Of a DNA stretch of 41,117 nucleotides, positions 10,338-19,067 are shown piece by piece. The notes under the pieces were generated by a model. That model had not been told where the DNA came from. It was given only the letters and a program-made list of their open reading frames with translations, and searched no databases. How positions within the stretch are numbered: the first letter of the stretch is position 1; every line of letters begins with the position of its first letter. This stretch comes from Bradyrhizobium sp. ORS 375 (GTDB lineage Bacteria > Pseudomonadota > Alphaproteobacteria > Rhizobiales > Xanthobacteraceae), in contig NZ_CAFI01000120.1 of NCBI RefSeq assembly GCF_000239775.1, positions 1-41,117 of the forward strand, given 5' to 3'. The translations under genes were made by a program, and so were the position numbers.

Positions 10338-11204
10338 ATGAGCAACAAAGCCGTCATCACCTGCGCGCTGAACGGCGTGCTCACCGATCCCAGGCAGCAT
10401 CACGTGCCGGTCACGCCGGAGGAGATGGCGCGCGAGGCGCGGCGGGCCTATGACGCCGGCGCTGCGATCATGCACATCCATCTGCGCCAGCAGGCGCCGG
10501 GCAAGGGCCATCTTCCCTCGTGGGAGGTGAATGTCTCGCGCGAGATCCAGCAGGCGATCCGCGAGGCCTGCCCGGGCGTCATCATCAATCACACCTCCGG
10601 TGTGTCAGGTCCCAACTATCAAGGCGCACTCGATTGCATCCGGGAGACCCGGCCGGAGATCGCGGCCTGCAACGCCGGCTCGCTGAACTACCTCAAGGTC
10701 AAGGCCGACAACAGCTGGGCCTGGCCGCCGATGATGTTCGACAACTCGGTCGAGAAGATCGGGGACTATCTCGCCGTCATGAAGGACGCGAAGACGATCC
10801 CGGAGTTCGAATGTTTCGACGTCGGCATCGTGCGCTGTGTCGGCATGTACCGCCAGACCGGCATGTATTCAGGTCCGCTGGAGTACAACTTCGTCATGGG
10901 CGTGGCCTCGGGCATGCCGGCGGATCCCGAGCTGCTGCCGATCCTGCTCAAGCTGAAGCTGCCGGAGGCGCATTGGCAGGTGACCGCGATCGGCCGCGCC
11001 GAGATCTGGCCGCTGCATCAGCGCTGCGCCGAGCTCGGCGGTCATCTGCGCACCGGACTGGAGGATACGTTCTATCTCGGCGACGGCACCAAGGTGACCT
11101 CGAACGGCCAGCTGATCGAGGCCATCGCTGCGTGCGCAAGACGCGCGGGCCGCGAGATCGCCAGTCCCGCAGAAGCGCGGCAGATGTTCGGGACGGTGAA
11201 CTAA
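10338..11204 (+). CDS. Beta-keto acid cleavage enzyme (BKACE, DUF849)
   Basis: 288-residue TIM-barrel Zn enzyme of the 3-keto-5-aminohexanoate cleavage (Kce) family. Known members react a beta-keto acid with acetyl-CoA to give acetoacetate and a new acyl-CoA. The HIHLR motif gives His46 and His48, the same numbers as the Zn ligands of Kce. Glu242 in GLEDTFYL matches the third ligand region, and NHTSGVSG and PEFECFDVG are further family blocks. The substrate varies widely in this family and cannot be read here. ATG 10338 gives the conserved short N-terminus; no strong ribosome site is visible. The next genes encode an acyl-CoA synthetase and an acyl-CoA carboxylase, so it probably works on a CoA-pathway carboxylic acid. 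Confidence 0.9.
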   Translation: MSNKAVITCALNGVLTDPRQHHVPVTPEEMAREARRAYDAGAAIMHIHLRQQAPGKGHLPSWEVNVSREIQQAIREACPGVIINHTSGVSGPNYQGALDCIRETRPEIAACNAGSLNYLKVKADNSWAWPPMMFDNSVEKIGDYLAVMKDAKTIPEFECFDVGIVRCVGMYRQTGMYSGPLEYNFVMGVASGMPADPELLPILLKLKLPEAHWQVTAIGRAEIWPLHQRCAELGGHLRTGLEDTFYLGDGTKVTSNGQLIEAIAACARRAGREIASPAEARQMFGTVN

Positions 11205-11214
11205 CGACATGCTC

Positions 11215-11300
11215 CGTCATTGCGAGCGCAGCGAAGCAATCCAGGGGCTACGCGTGACGCCCCTGGATTGCTTCGTCGCCTTCGGCTCCTCGCAATGACG
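11215..11300. repeat. Palindromic intergenic repeat, family B
   Basis: Nearly perfect inverted repeat: CGTCATTGCGAGC at the left pairs with CTCGCAATGACG at the right, and GCAATCCAGGGG pairs with CCCCTGGATTGC. It fills most of the 118-bp gap between the BKACE and ligase genes. This is a widespread REP-like class in GC-rich proteobacteria. Confidence 0.85.
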
Positions 11301-11322
11301 CGGATGGAGAGGGACTGAAAAT

Positions 11323-12921
11323 ATGACCAACCTCGACGCCACCGGTGGTGTGCCCGGTCCGGGCCGTATCGGCCGTGTCGCGATCGGCGATCTCCTGAAG
11401 CGCGCGGCGCGCCGCTTTCCGGAGCGCGTGGCGATCACCGATGGCGGCCGCCAGGTCACCTTCACCGAGCTGGAGCGCGATGCCAACCGCTTCGCGAACT
11501 ATCTCGTCGCGAAGGGGTTGAAGCCGGGCGAGAAGATCTCCACGGTCTGCAACAACTCGATCGAGTTCGTCAAAGCGCTGTTCGGCATCCATCGCGCGGG
11601 ACTGGTCTGGGTGCCGGTCAACACCATGCTGGGTCCGGCTGACATGGACTACATCCTCGGCCACGCCGAGGTGCGCTTCGCCGTGATCGATGACAATCTC
11701 CATGCGCAGCCTGAGCGCCGCGCGGTGCTGGAGAAGCGTGGCGTCGAGCTGGTAGCCGTGGATCTCACCGGAACGGCGAAGGCCGCCGGGCTCGCCAGCT
11801 TCAATGACCTGATCCAGGGCCAGTCCGACGTCGAGCCGGAGATCGAGATCACAGACCGCGATCTCGCGATGATCATCTACACCTCCGGCACGACCTCGCG
11901 GCCGAAGGGCGCGATGCATTGCCATCTCGCCGTCGTGATGGCCGTGATGAGCAATTGCATCGAGATGCAGCTGTCGCGCGACGACGGCATCACCGGGCAG
12001 TTCCCGCTGTTCCACTGCGCCGGCCATGTGCTGCTGTTGAGCTATCTCTCGGTCGGCGGCCGCATGGCGCTGATGCGCGGCTTCGACCCGGTGGCCTGCA
12101 TGGAGGCAATCGTGCGCGATCGTCTCACCGTCTTCGTCGGCCTGCCGCTGATGTACCAGGCGATCCTCGATCACCCCCGCCGGAAGGAGTTCGATCTCTC
12201 CCACCTGCGCACCTGCCTCTACACGATGGCACCGATGAGCCGTCCGCTGCTGGAGCGGGCGATCAAGGAGCTGTGCCCGAACTTCGTGCTGACCAGCGGC
12301 CAGACCGAGATGTATCCGGCGACGACGATGTCGCGGCCGGAGGTGCAGCTCCAACGATTCGGCAACTACTGGGGCGAGTCGCTGTTCGTCAACGAGACAG
12401 CGATCATGGACGATGCCGGCAATCTGCTGCCGCCGGGCGAGATCGGCGAGCTGGTGCATCGCGGGCCCAACGTGATGATGGGCTACTACAAGGACCCGAA
12501 ATCCACCGAGGACGCCCGCAAGTTCGGCTGGCACCACACCGGCGATCTCGCTGTCATCGACAAGGGCGAGGTGCTGTTCCTCGATCGCAAGAAGGACATG
12601 ATCAAGTCCGGCGGGGAGAACGTCGCCTCGGTCAAGATCGAGGAGACTTTGCTGGCGCATCCGGCGGTGCAGAACGCCGCCGTCGTCGGCCTGCCGCATC
12701 CGCAATGGGGCGAGGCGGTGTCGGCCTTCGTCAAGCTGAAGCCCGGCGCACAGGCGAGCGAGACCGAGCTGCTGGAGCATTGCCGGAAGTCGCTCGGCGG
12801 CTTCCAGGTGCCGAAGCTGGTGCGCGTGCTTGAGGAGATGCCGATGACCGCCACCGGCAAGCTGCGCAAGGTCGAGCTGCGCCAGGCCTATGGCGATCAC
12901 TTCGGGGCGAAGAGCGCGTGA
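11323..12921 (+). CDS. Acyl-CoA synthetase (AMP-binding, CaiC-like)
   Basis: ANL-superfamily ligase of 532 residues. YTSGTTSRPKG is at about 186-196, GQTEMYP is the A5-like motif, WHHTGDLAVID and DRKKDMIKSGGENVAS form the hinge, and TATGKLRK supplies the C-terminal catalytic Lys at about 513. The ATG at 11323 has GAGAGGGA about nine bases upstream. The GENVASVKIE segment (instead of GENVYPAEVE) sets it apart from the other two ligases here and recalls short or charged acid ligases such as CaiC; the substrate remains unknown. It sits between the beta-keto acid cleavage enzyme and the carboxylase genes, same strand, so it probably feeds the carboxylase or recycles the free acid released upstream. 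Confidence 0.92.
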   Translation: MTNLDATGGVPGPGRIGRVAIGDLLKRAARRFPERVAITDGGRQVTFTELERDANRFANYLVAKGLKPGEKISTVCNNSIEFVKALFGIHRAGLVWVPVNTMLGPADMDYILGHAEVRFAVIDDNLHAQPERRAVLEKRGVELVAVDLTGTAKAAGLASFNDLIQGQSDVEPEIEITDRDLAMIIYTSGTTSRPKGAMHCHLAVVMAVMSNCIEMQLSRDDGITGQFPLFHCAGHVLLLSYLSVGGRMALMRGFDPVACMEAIVRDRLTVFVGLPLMYQAILDHPRRKEFDLSHLRTCLYTMAPMSRPLLERAIKELCPNFVLTSGQTEMYPATTMSRPEVQLQRFGNYWGESLFVNETAIMDDAGNLLPPGEIGELVHRGPNVMMGYYKDPKSTEDARKFGWHHTGDLAVIDKGEVLFLDRKKDMIKSGGENVASVKIEETLLAHPAVQNAAVVGLPHPQWGEAVSAFVKLKPGAQASETELLEHCRKSLGGFQVPKLVRVLEEMPMTATGKLRKVELRQAYGDHFGAKSA

Positions 12922-12940
12922 GGCGTGCCACAAACTCCAT

Positions 12941-13039
12941 CGTCATTCCGGGATGGCCCGTAGGGCCAGGCCTGGAATCCATACTCCCGATCGTGGTTAT
13001 GGATTCCGGGCTCGCGCTTCCGCGCGCCCCGGAATGACG
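12941..13039. repeat. Palindromic intergenic repeat, family A variant
   Basis: CGTCATTCCGGG at the left pairs with CCCCGGAATGACG at the right. The inner pair GGCCTGGAATCCAT and ATGGATTCCGGG forms a second arm. It lies between the ligase stop and the carboxylase beta start. Confidence 0.8.
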
Positions 13040-13061
13040 GTCAATAGCGAGACCGTTGCTT

Positions 13062-14678
13062 ATGGCCATCATCGACAACACTATCTCTCCGACCGGCGCT
13101 GCCTTCCAAACCAACCGCGACGGCATGCTCGGGCTGATCGCGCGGATGCGCGATCTCGAGGCGCGGACGCGCAATGCGTCGGCGGCGGCCAAGGACCGCT
13201 TTCACCAGCGTGGTCAGTTGCTGCCGCGCGAGCGCGTGGCGCTGGTGCTCGATCCCGGCGCGCCGTTCTTGGAGCTGTCCACCTTGGCCGGCTACATGTT
13301 CGATACGCCGGATGCGGCCAAGAGCGTGCCGGGCGGCGGCGTCATCGCAGGCATCGGCTTCGTCGCCGGCGTGCGCTGCATGGTCTCGGCGAACGATGCG
13401 GCCATCGATGCCGGCGCGCTGCAGCCCTATGGCCTCGACAAGACCCTGCGCGTGCAGGAGCTGGCGCTGGAAAACAAGCTGCCTTACGTGCAGCTGGTCG
13501 AGAGCGCCGGCGCCAATCTGTTGCGCTACCGCGTCGAGGATTTCGTCCGCGGCGGCAACATCTTTCGCAATTTGGCGCGGTTGTCGGCCGCCGGGCTTCC
13601 GGTCGTCACCGTGACGCACGGCTCGTCGACCGCGGGCGGCGCCTATCAGACCGGCCTGTCCGACTACATCGTCATGGTGCGCGGCCGGACCCGCGCCTTC
13701 CTCGCCGGACCGCCGCTGCTGAAGGCCGCGACCGGCGAGATCGCGACCGAGGAGGAACTCGGCGGCGCCGAGATGCATACGTCGATTTCAGGGCTCGGTG
13801 ATTATCTCGCCGAGGACGACCGCGATGCCTTGCGCATCGCGCGCGAGATCATGGGCAAGCTGAACTGGGACCGGCCGTCGCACGAGGCGTCAGCGGCGAA
13901 GCCGCCGCGCTACGACCAGGAAGAGCTGCTCGGCATCATGCCGCTCGACCACAAGCGTCCCGTCGACATGCGCCAGGTCATCGCGCGGATCGTCGACGAC
14001 AGCGACTTCGTCGAGATGTCGCCGAACTACGGCCCCGCGACGGTGTGCGGTCATGCCCGCATCGATGGCCAGGCGATCGGCATCGTCACCAACAATGGTC
14101 CGCTCGATCCGGCCGGCGCCAACAAGGCGACGCATTTCATCCAGGCCTGCTGCCAGAGCCGCACGCCGATCCTCTATCTGAACAATACCACCGGCTACAT
14201 GGTCGGCCGCGCCTATGAGGAGGCCGGCATGATCAAGCACGGCTCCAAGATGATCCAGGCGGTGACCTCGGCGACCGTGCCGCAGATCACGATCTATTGC
14301 GGCGCCTCGTTCGGCGCCGGCAATTACGGCATGTGCGGCCGCGGCTTCCATCCGCGCTTCTGCTTCTCCTGGCCCAACGCGAAGACCGCCGTCATGGGCG
14401 GCGAGCAGGCCGCCGAGACGATGGCGATCGTCACCGAAGCCGCGGCCGCGCGCCGCGGCAAGCCGGTGGAGCGCGAGAAGCTCGACGCCATGAAGGCGCA
14501 GATCATCGGGGTGTTCGACAGCCAGATGGACGTGTTCGCGACCTCGGCGCGCGTGCTCGACGACGGCGTGATCGACCCGCGCGACACCCGCGCGGTGCTT
14601 GCGGAGGTGCTTTCGATCTGCCGCGAGGCCGAGGCGCGCGAGCCGCAGCGCATGCAGTTCTCGGTGTCCAGGCCATGA
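13062..14678 (+). CDS. Acyl-CoA carboxylase, carboxyltransferase (beta) subunit
   Basis: 538-residue carboxyltransferase of the PccB/MccB/AtuC family, which moves the carboxyl group from biotin to an acyl-CoA. Two crotonase-like halves are visible. The N-half has RMRDLEARTR, VSANDAAIDAGAL, a SAGANLLR block and HGSSTAGGAY; the C-half has NNGPLDPAGANKATHFIQ, LNNTTGYMVG, and GASFGAGNYGMCGRGF with the Gly-rich oxyanion region. The spacing and the sequence FSWPNAKTAVMGGEQAAE fit methylcrotonyl- or geranyl-CoA carboxylases better than acetyl-CoA AccD, but substrate assignment is uncertain. The start is ATG 13062; TTG 13056 is possible and neither has a strong ribosome site. The stop codon overlaps an ATG at 14675 (ATGA), linking it to the biotin-carrying subunit. 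Confidence 0.92.
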   Translation: MAIIDNTISPTGAAFQTNRDGMLGLIARMRDLEARTRNASAAAKDRFHQRGQLLPRERVALVLDPGAPFLELSTLAGYMFDTPDAAKSVPGGGVIAGIGFVAGVRCMVSANDAAIDAGALQPYGLDKTLRVQELALENKLPYVQLVESAGANLLRYRVEDFVRGGNIFRNLARLSAAGLPVVTVTHGSSTAGGAYQTGLSDYIVMVRGRTRAFLAGPPLLKAATGEIATEEELGGAEMHTSISGLGDYLAEDDRDALRIAREIMGKLNWDRPSHEASAAKPPRYDQEELLGIMPLDHKRPVDMRQVIARIVDDSDFVEMSPNYGPATVCGHARIDGQAIGIVTNNGPLDPAGANKATHFIQACCQSRTPILYLNNTTGYMVGRAYEEAGMIKHGSKMIQAVTSATVPQITIYCGASFGAGNYGMCGRGFHPRFCFSWPNAKTAVMGGEQAAETMAIVTEAAAARRGKPVEREKLDAMKAQIIGVFDSQMDVFATSARVLDDGVIDPRDTRAVLAEVLSICREAEAREPQRMQFSVSRP

Positions 14679-14692
14679 GCGGAGAGCAGGCG

Positions 14693-16651
14693 ATGTCGCG
14701 CAAGCCGTTCCACAAGGTGCTGATCGCCAACCGCGGCGAGATCGCGCTGCGCATCATGCGCACCGCGCGCCGGCTCGGCCATGGCGTGGTCGCGGTCCAT
14801 TCCGACGCAGATGCGGACGCTCCGCATGTCCGGCTCGCCGATCAGGCCGTCCGGATTGGCGCGCCGCCCCCGGCACAGTCCTATCTGAACATCCCGGCGA
14901 TCATCGCCGCCGCCAAGGCCACCGGCGCCGACGCTGTGCATCCCGGCTACGGCTTCCTCGCCGAGAACGAGGATTTCGCGCAGGCTTGCAGAGACGCGGG
15001 TGTTGCCTTCATCGGTCCATCGCCCGAGGCCATCAAGGCGATGGGCAACAAGGCCGGTGCCAAGACGATCATGCAGTGCGCCGGCGTGCCCTGCGTGCCC
15101 GGCTATCAGGGCGAGGACCAGGGCGACGACGCGATGCTGCGCGAGGCGCGCCGCATCGGCTTCCCGGTGATGATCAAGGCCGTCGCCGGCGGCGGCGGAC
15201 GCGGCATGCGGCTGGTCAGCGATGCCGATGCGTTTCCGGACATGTTGCGCAGCGCCCGCTCGGAGGCCGCCGCGGCCTTCGGCGACGGCACCGTCATCCT
15301 GGAGAAGGCGATCCCGAATCCGCGTCACATCGAGATCCAGGTGTTCGGCGACAGCCATGGCAACGCCGTCCATCTCGGCGAGCGCGACTGCTCGGTGCAA
15401 CGGCGGCACCAGAAGCTGATCGAGGAGGCGCCGTCGCCGGCCGTCAGTCTGGAGCTGCGCGCGCGCATGGGTGCGGTCGCAGTGCAGGCCGTGAAGGCAC
15501 TCGGCTACGAGGGCGCCGGCACCTTGGAATTCCTGCTCGACGGTGACGGCCAGTTCTACTTCATGGAGATGAACACCCGGCTGCAGGTCGAGCATCCCGT
15601 GACCGAGGCGCTGACGGGCCTCGACCTCGTCGATTGGCAGTTGCGCGTCGCGGCCGGCGAGCCGCTGCCGCTCCGTCAGGAGCAGATCAGGCTCGAAGGC
15701 CATGCCATCGAGGTGCGGCTGTGCTCGGAGGATGCCGCGCAGGACTTCATGCCGCAATCCGGACGCATGGCGCTGTGGCAGATGCCGGACGCGATCCGCG
15801 TCGAGCATGCGCTGGCGTCGGGCGCAGCGATTCCACCTTATTACGATTCAATGATCGCCAAGCTGATCAGCCATGGCGCGACCCGGGAGGAGGCGCGCGC
15901 ACGGCTCATCACGGGGCTGGAGCAGGCCGTCGCGCTCGGCGTGACGACGAACCAATCCTTCCTGCTGTCCTGCCTGCGGCATCCCGCGTTCGCGGCGGGC
16001 AGGGCGACCACCGGCTTCATTCCTGTCCATCGTGACGAACTGCGCGCGCCGATTGCCGGCGCGGCGGAGGCGGCGCTTGCCGCACTGTTGCTGTCGGTCA
16101 GCCACCCGCTGGCGTATCCCGTCCGGGGCGGTCGCTCCTTGGGCGTGAGCTTTGCCACGCCGCTGCGTTTCGAGATCGACGGTGAGGTCGTGGACTGCGA
16201 GTTGCTGCGCGAGCGGGACGGCAGCTATCGGATGAATGCCGGCGACGCCGAACATCGGCTGGAGATTGATGCGCTCTCCGATGACGCGGTCCGCTTCCGC
16301 CACGCTGACATCGTCGACAGCGCCCGCTTCGTTCGCGACGGCGACCGGCTGTTCGTGCACCATCGCGGCCGGACGCTGACGTTGCGTGATCTCACATTGG
16401 CGGCGCCGCAGTCCACCGCCGCAGCCGGCGGTGACGGCAAGGTTCGCGCCGCCTTGAACGGCCGCGTCGTGGCGGTGCTGGTGAAGGCCGGCGATCGCGT
16501 CACACTGGGCCAGCCGGTCGTGACGCTGGAAGCGATGAAGATGGAGCACGTCCACACGGCCGGACTTGCCGGAATGGTCAGCGCGATCGAGGTCACCGAG
16601 GGTGATCAGGTGACGACCGGACGGATCGTGGTGGAGATCGCGGGTGATTGA
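14693..16651 (+). CDS. Acyl-CoA carboxylase, biotin carboxylase/BCCP (alpha) subunit
   Basis: 652-residue alpha subunit, which uses ATP and bicarbonate to carboxylate its own biotin. KVLIANRGEIALRIMR opens the biotin carboxylase domain. The Gly-rich ATP loop AVAGGGGRGMR, RHQKLIEEAPSP and EMNTRLQVEHPVTE follow, and the C-terminal biotinyl domain carries EAMKMEH with Lys616 as the biotin site. Length matches MccA/AtuF-type subunits. ATG 14693 has GGAGA seven bases upstream. The alternative ATG 14675 overlaps the beta-subunit stop by four bases and adds six residues; either would keep tight coupling. Together with the beta subunit this is a complete holoenzyme. No biotin ligase, enoyl hydratase or HMG-CoA lyase is nearby. 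Confidence 0.93.
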   Translation: MSRKPFHKVLIANRGEIALRIMRTARRLGHGVVAVHSDADADAPHVRLADQAVRIGAPPPAQSYLNIPAIIAAAKATGADAVHPGYGFLAENEDFAQACRDAGVAFIGPSPEAIKAMGNKAGAKTIMQCAGVPCVPGYQGEDQGDDAMLREARRIGFPVMIKAVAGGGGRGMRLVSDADAFPDMLRSARSEAAAAFGDGTVILEKAIPNPRHIEIQVFGDSHGNAVHLGERDCSVQRRHQKLIEEAPSPAVSLELRARMGAVAVQAVKALGYEGAGTLEFLLDGDGQFYFMEMNTRLQVEHPVTEALTGLDLVDWQLRVAAGEPLPLRQEQIRLEGHAIEVRLCSEDAAQDFMPQSGRMALWQMPDAIRVEHALASGAAIPPYYDSMIAKLISHGATREEARARLITGLEQAVALGVTTNQSFLLSCLRHPAFAAGRATTGFIPVHRDELRAPIAGAAEAALAALLLSVSHPLAYPVRGGRSLGVSFATPLRFEIDGEVVDCELLRERDGSYRMNAGDAEHRLEIDALSDDAVRFRHADIVDSARFVRDGDRLFVHHRGRTLTLRDLTLAAPQSTAAAGGDGKVRAALNGRVVAVLVKAGDRVTLGQPVVTLEAMKMEHVHTAGLAGMVSAIEVTEGDQVTTGRIVVEIAGD

Positions 16652-16734
16652 TGGGCGGAGTTCGTGCGTGGTCGTCGCGCGAGGTCATCAGGCCTTTGGA
16701 AGTCGACCTCCCGTGCGGCTGCCCCTCACCCCAC

Positions 16735-16763
16735 CCCTCTCCCCGTGAAGAACGGGGAGAGGG
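16735..16763. repeat. 12-bp-stem hairpin, CTCTCCCC family (copy 1)
   Basis: CCCTCTCCCCGT and ACGGGGAGAGGG form a perfect 12-bp stem with a five-base loop. It lies in the 374-bp gene-free stretch 16652-17025 between two convergent operons, where it may stop transcription from the carboxylase side. Confidence 0.75.
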
Positions 16764-16873
16764 AGCCCACAGGTGCTTGTGGGCAATGGCTCCTCTTACA
16801 TTGACGAAGCCAAAGCTAATGAGTTCTGCAACAGCTTTTAATTAAGGCAATCTCTGTCGGCATTGGCGGTGAA

Positions 16874-16902
16874 ACCTCTCCCCGCCCTTTGCGGGGAGAG
16901 GT
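16874..16902. repeat. 12-bp-stem hairpin, CTCTCCCC family (copy 2)
   Basis: ACCTCTCCCCGC and GCGGGGAGAGGT form a perfect 12-bp stem around a five-base loop (CCTTT). It is a second copy of the element at 16735, 139 bp away. Between the two lies an AT-richer stretch with TTTTAATTAA and no gene. Confidence 0.75.
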
Positions 16903-17025
16903 CGGATCGCACGGCAATCCGGGGCATGGCACTGACGTAGCCACGTCGGAGGCTTATCGGACTCCGAGATCGTCGCTGTGCACATGCGTCCCTGCGACGA
17001 TCCCAAACCTCGCCGCCTCAACGCC

Positions 17026-17388
17026 TCACCGCGGCAATTGGCGCTTCAGCGTTGCCACCAGGCGCGACGTCTGGAACGGCTTTGACAGCAGTGGCGCGCT
17101 GGCGAATTCTTCGGGACATTGGTCGACGGCATAGCCGGTGACGGCGACGAACGGCACGCCGGCGGCCATCAATGCGCGTGCGATCGGGGCCGAGGTTTCG
17201 TGGCCGAGATTGACGTCGAGAACGGCGAGATCGCAGTGGTTCCGCTGCAGCAGATGCAAAGCCTTGGTGACGGTGGGCGCGACGCCGACAATGGCAAAGC
17301 CTGCTTCCTCCAGCTCGACGGACAGGTCGAAGCCGATCATGGGATCGTCCTCGACGATCAGGAGGTTGATCTTGTCAGCGCCGGGCAT
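17026..17388 (-). CDS. Single-domain response regulator (receiver only)
   Basis: 120-residue CheY-like receiver with no output domain. Acidic pocket E13, D14 and D15, phosphoacceptor Asp58 in LAVLDVNLG, Thr84 in PFVAVTGY and Lys103 in LLSKPF are all present, so it should be phosphorylatable. The PFVAVTGY segment resembles the FATGUY motif of single-domain regulators that act with HWE/HisKA2 kinases in alphaproteobacterial stress signalling (family knowledge; the match is partial). Its start overlaps the kinase stop by 14 bp, so it is translationally coupled to that kinase and is its most likely partner, either as a phosphate sink or as a relay. Confidence 0.88.
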   Translation of the reverse strand: MPGADKINLLIVEDDPMIGFDLSVELEEAGFAIVGVAPTVTKALHLLQRNHCDLAVLDVNLGHETSAPIARALMAAGVPFVAVTGYAVDQCPEEFASAPLLSKPFQTSRLVATLKRQLPR

Positions 17389-18754
17389 GGCTGCTGCCGC
17401 GGCTGATGCGTTGCAGGGGGCATCTCAGGTGCCAGCGAAGTCCCGGCGGCGCGAACTCGACCTCCACGGTGCCCTCGAGCCCCGCCCGGACCATGTCGGA
17501 GATCACGCGGCTGCCGAAGCCTTTGTGCTCCGGGTGGGAGACGGGCGGGCCGTCGCTCTCGCGCCAGCTCATGTCGAAATCGTCGCCGTCCTGCGTCCAG
17601 TTGAGCGCGACCCGTCCGTCGTCGCTCGAGAGCGCACCATACTTCGCCGCATTGGTGGCGAGCTCATGCACGGCCATGCCGATCGCCTGCGCGGCCTCCG
17701 GCGTCAACTCGATCTGCGGTCCATCGATCGCGATGCGGTTGCCAATCAGGTCGCGGAAGGCGCCGAGCTGAGAGCGCACGAGGTCGCCGATCGGAATGAA
17801 TCGCCAGTCGTTCTGGATCAACAGATCCTGGTTGCTCGCGATCGCCTGCAGCCGCTCGAGAAAGCGGTTGAGGTCGAGCTGGCGGCCATGCCGGGTCATC
17901 TGCCGCGCGATCGCCTGCACCAGCGAGAGCATGTTCTTGCTGCGATGATTGACCTCGGCGAGAAGCGTCCGCAGTTGCTCGCGCGTCCTGCGCTTGTCGG
18001 TGATGTCGCGCACGATTTTCGATGCGCCGATGATGCGGCCGGCGGAATCGCGCACCGGCGAGACCGTCACCGAGACGTCGATCAGCGCACCGTCCTTGCG
18101 CAGCCGGACGGTCTCGAAATTGTCGATGATGGCGCCGGACACGACGGTGGCGAGGATGCGATCCTCCTCGGCCTGGCGCTCTGCCGGGATGATGGTGCGA
18201 ATCGACCGGTTGATGATCTCGCCTTCCGTAAAACCGAAGATGCGCTCGGCGCTCTTGTTCCAGCTGGTGACGGTGCCGTCGAGCGTCTTGCTGACGACGC
18301 CGTCCGACGACGAGGCGACGATCGCCGCCAGCATCGCCGCGCTGCGTTCGGCCTGCTTCGACTGGGTCACGTCGCGAAGGACGCCGGAGATGCCGACGAT
18401 CCGATCGTGATCGTCGCGGATCGGCGAGAAGGTTGCGGCGACCTCGATCGGCCGTCCATCCTTCGTCAGCCGGACAGTCTCGAAGCTTTCGATGGCTTCT
18501 CCCATCCCGACACGCTGGCGAATCGCGCGAGCCTCCTCTCTCAGCTCCGAGGGAATGATCTGCGCCACAGACTGGCCCATCATCTCGGCGGCGCTGTAGC
18601 CCAACATCCGCTCACATCCCGCGTTCCAGCTGCGAATGAATCCGTCCGTGGTCGTGCCGAAGATCGCGTCGGCCGACGACTGCACGATCGCGGCAAGATA
18701 GGCCGTGTCGTCAATTGCAGGGGGGGCGGGGGAGGCGCCGGGCATTCCGTGCAC
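17375..18754 (-). CDS. PAS-PAS HWE-family sensor histidine kinase
   Basis: 459-residue soluble kinase. PAS1 is at about residues 15-130 and PAS2 at about 136-252, each ending in a PAC-like motif (VLRDVTQ; IVRDITDK). The phosphoacceptor region EVNHRSKNML holds His270. The N-box HELATNAAKYGALS starts at His363, and WRE (397-399) gives the W-x-E signature of the HWE family. There are no membrane segments or signal peptide, so it senses a cytosolic cue such as redox state, light or a small molecule; no cofactor can be assigned. The start is GTG 18754, supported by AAGGAG eight bases upstream; ATG 18745 is possible but poorly placed. It forms an overlapping pair with the receiver gene that follows. 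Confidence 0.9.
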   Translation of the reverse strand: MHGMPGASPAPPAIDDTAYLAAIVQSSADAIFGTTTDGFIRSWNAGCERMLGYSAAEMMGQSVAQIIPSELREEARAIRQRVGMGEAIESFETVRLTKDGRPIEVAATFSPIRDDHDRIVGISGVLRDVTQSKQAERSAAMLAAIVASSSDGVVSKTLDGTVTSWNKSAERIFGFTEGEIINRSIRTIIPAERQAEEDRILATVVSGAIIDNFETVRLRKDGALIDVSVTVSPVRDSAGRIIGASKIVRDITDKRRTREQLRTLLAEVNHRSKNMLSLVQAIARQMTRHGRQLDLNRFLERLQAIASNQDLLIQNDWRFIPIGDLVRSQLGAFRDLIGNRIAIDGPQIELTPEAAQAIGMAVHELATNAAKYGALSSDDGRVALNWTQDGDDFDMSWRESDGPPVSHPEHKGFGSRVISDMVRAGLEGTVEVEFAPPGLRWHLRCPLQRISRGSSHARR

Positions 18755-19067
18755 GTCGCATACTCCTTGCTAGCACGACAAAAGAGAAGACGTCGCACAC
18801 AGGATTACCGACTCGTTCGTGTACGAATGCAAGGGCTATCTCGTTCGCTGCTTCTTGTTGGTTCTTCGGCAACGAGGACAGGATGCTGGTCGACGGCGAG
18901 CGAACCCGCGCTGCGACGTGCTCCAGGTCACGGCGGCGAGCACATGGAACGTCGACCTCACAGATTTGTTCCCGTGGATCCGACGAAAAACCGCGCCGCT
19001 GTGGTGGGCGTTGCAACGGTACGGCTTGCCGACGCCAGTTTGGAAGGCCGCGATGGGCGGCGCAGGC
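18755..19067. other. Gene-free stretch upstream of the kinase
   Basis: These 313 bp separate the cytochrome c stop from the kinase start. Reading frames here have no family features and Arg/Cys-rich noise composition. It should contain the kinase/receiver promoter. I found no FixK-type box, EcfG-type promoter pair or repeat in it. Confidence 0.5.

Noticed and set aside
14324-15808. 494-residue minus-strand frame
   Set aside because: It is opposite the biotin carboxylase and carboxyltransferase genes and contains no recognisable family motif.
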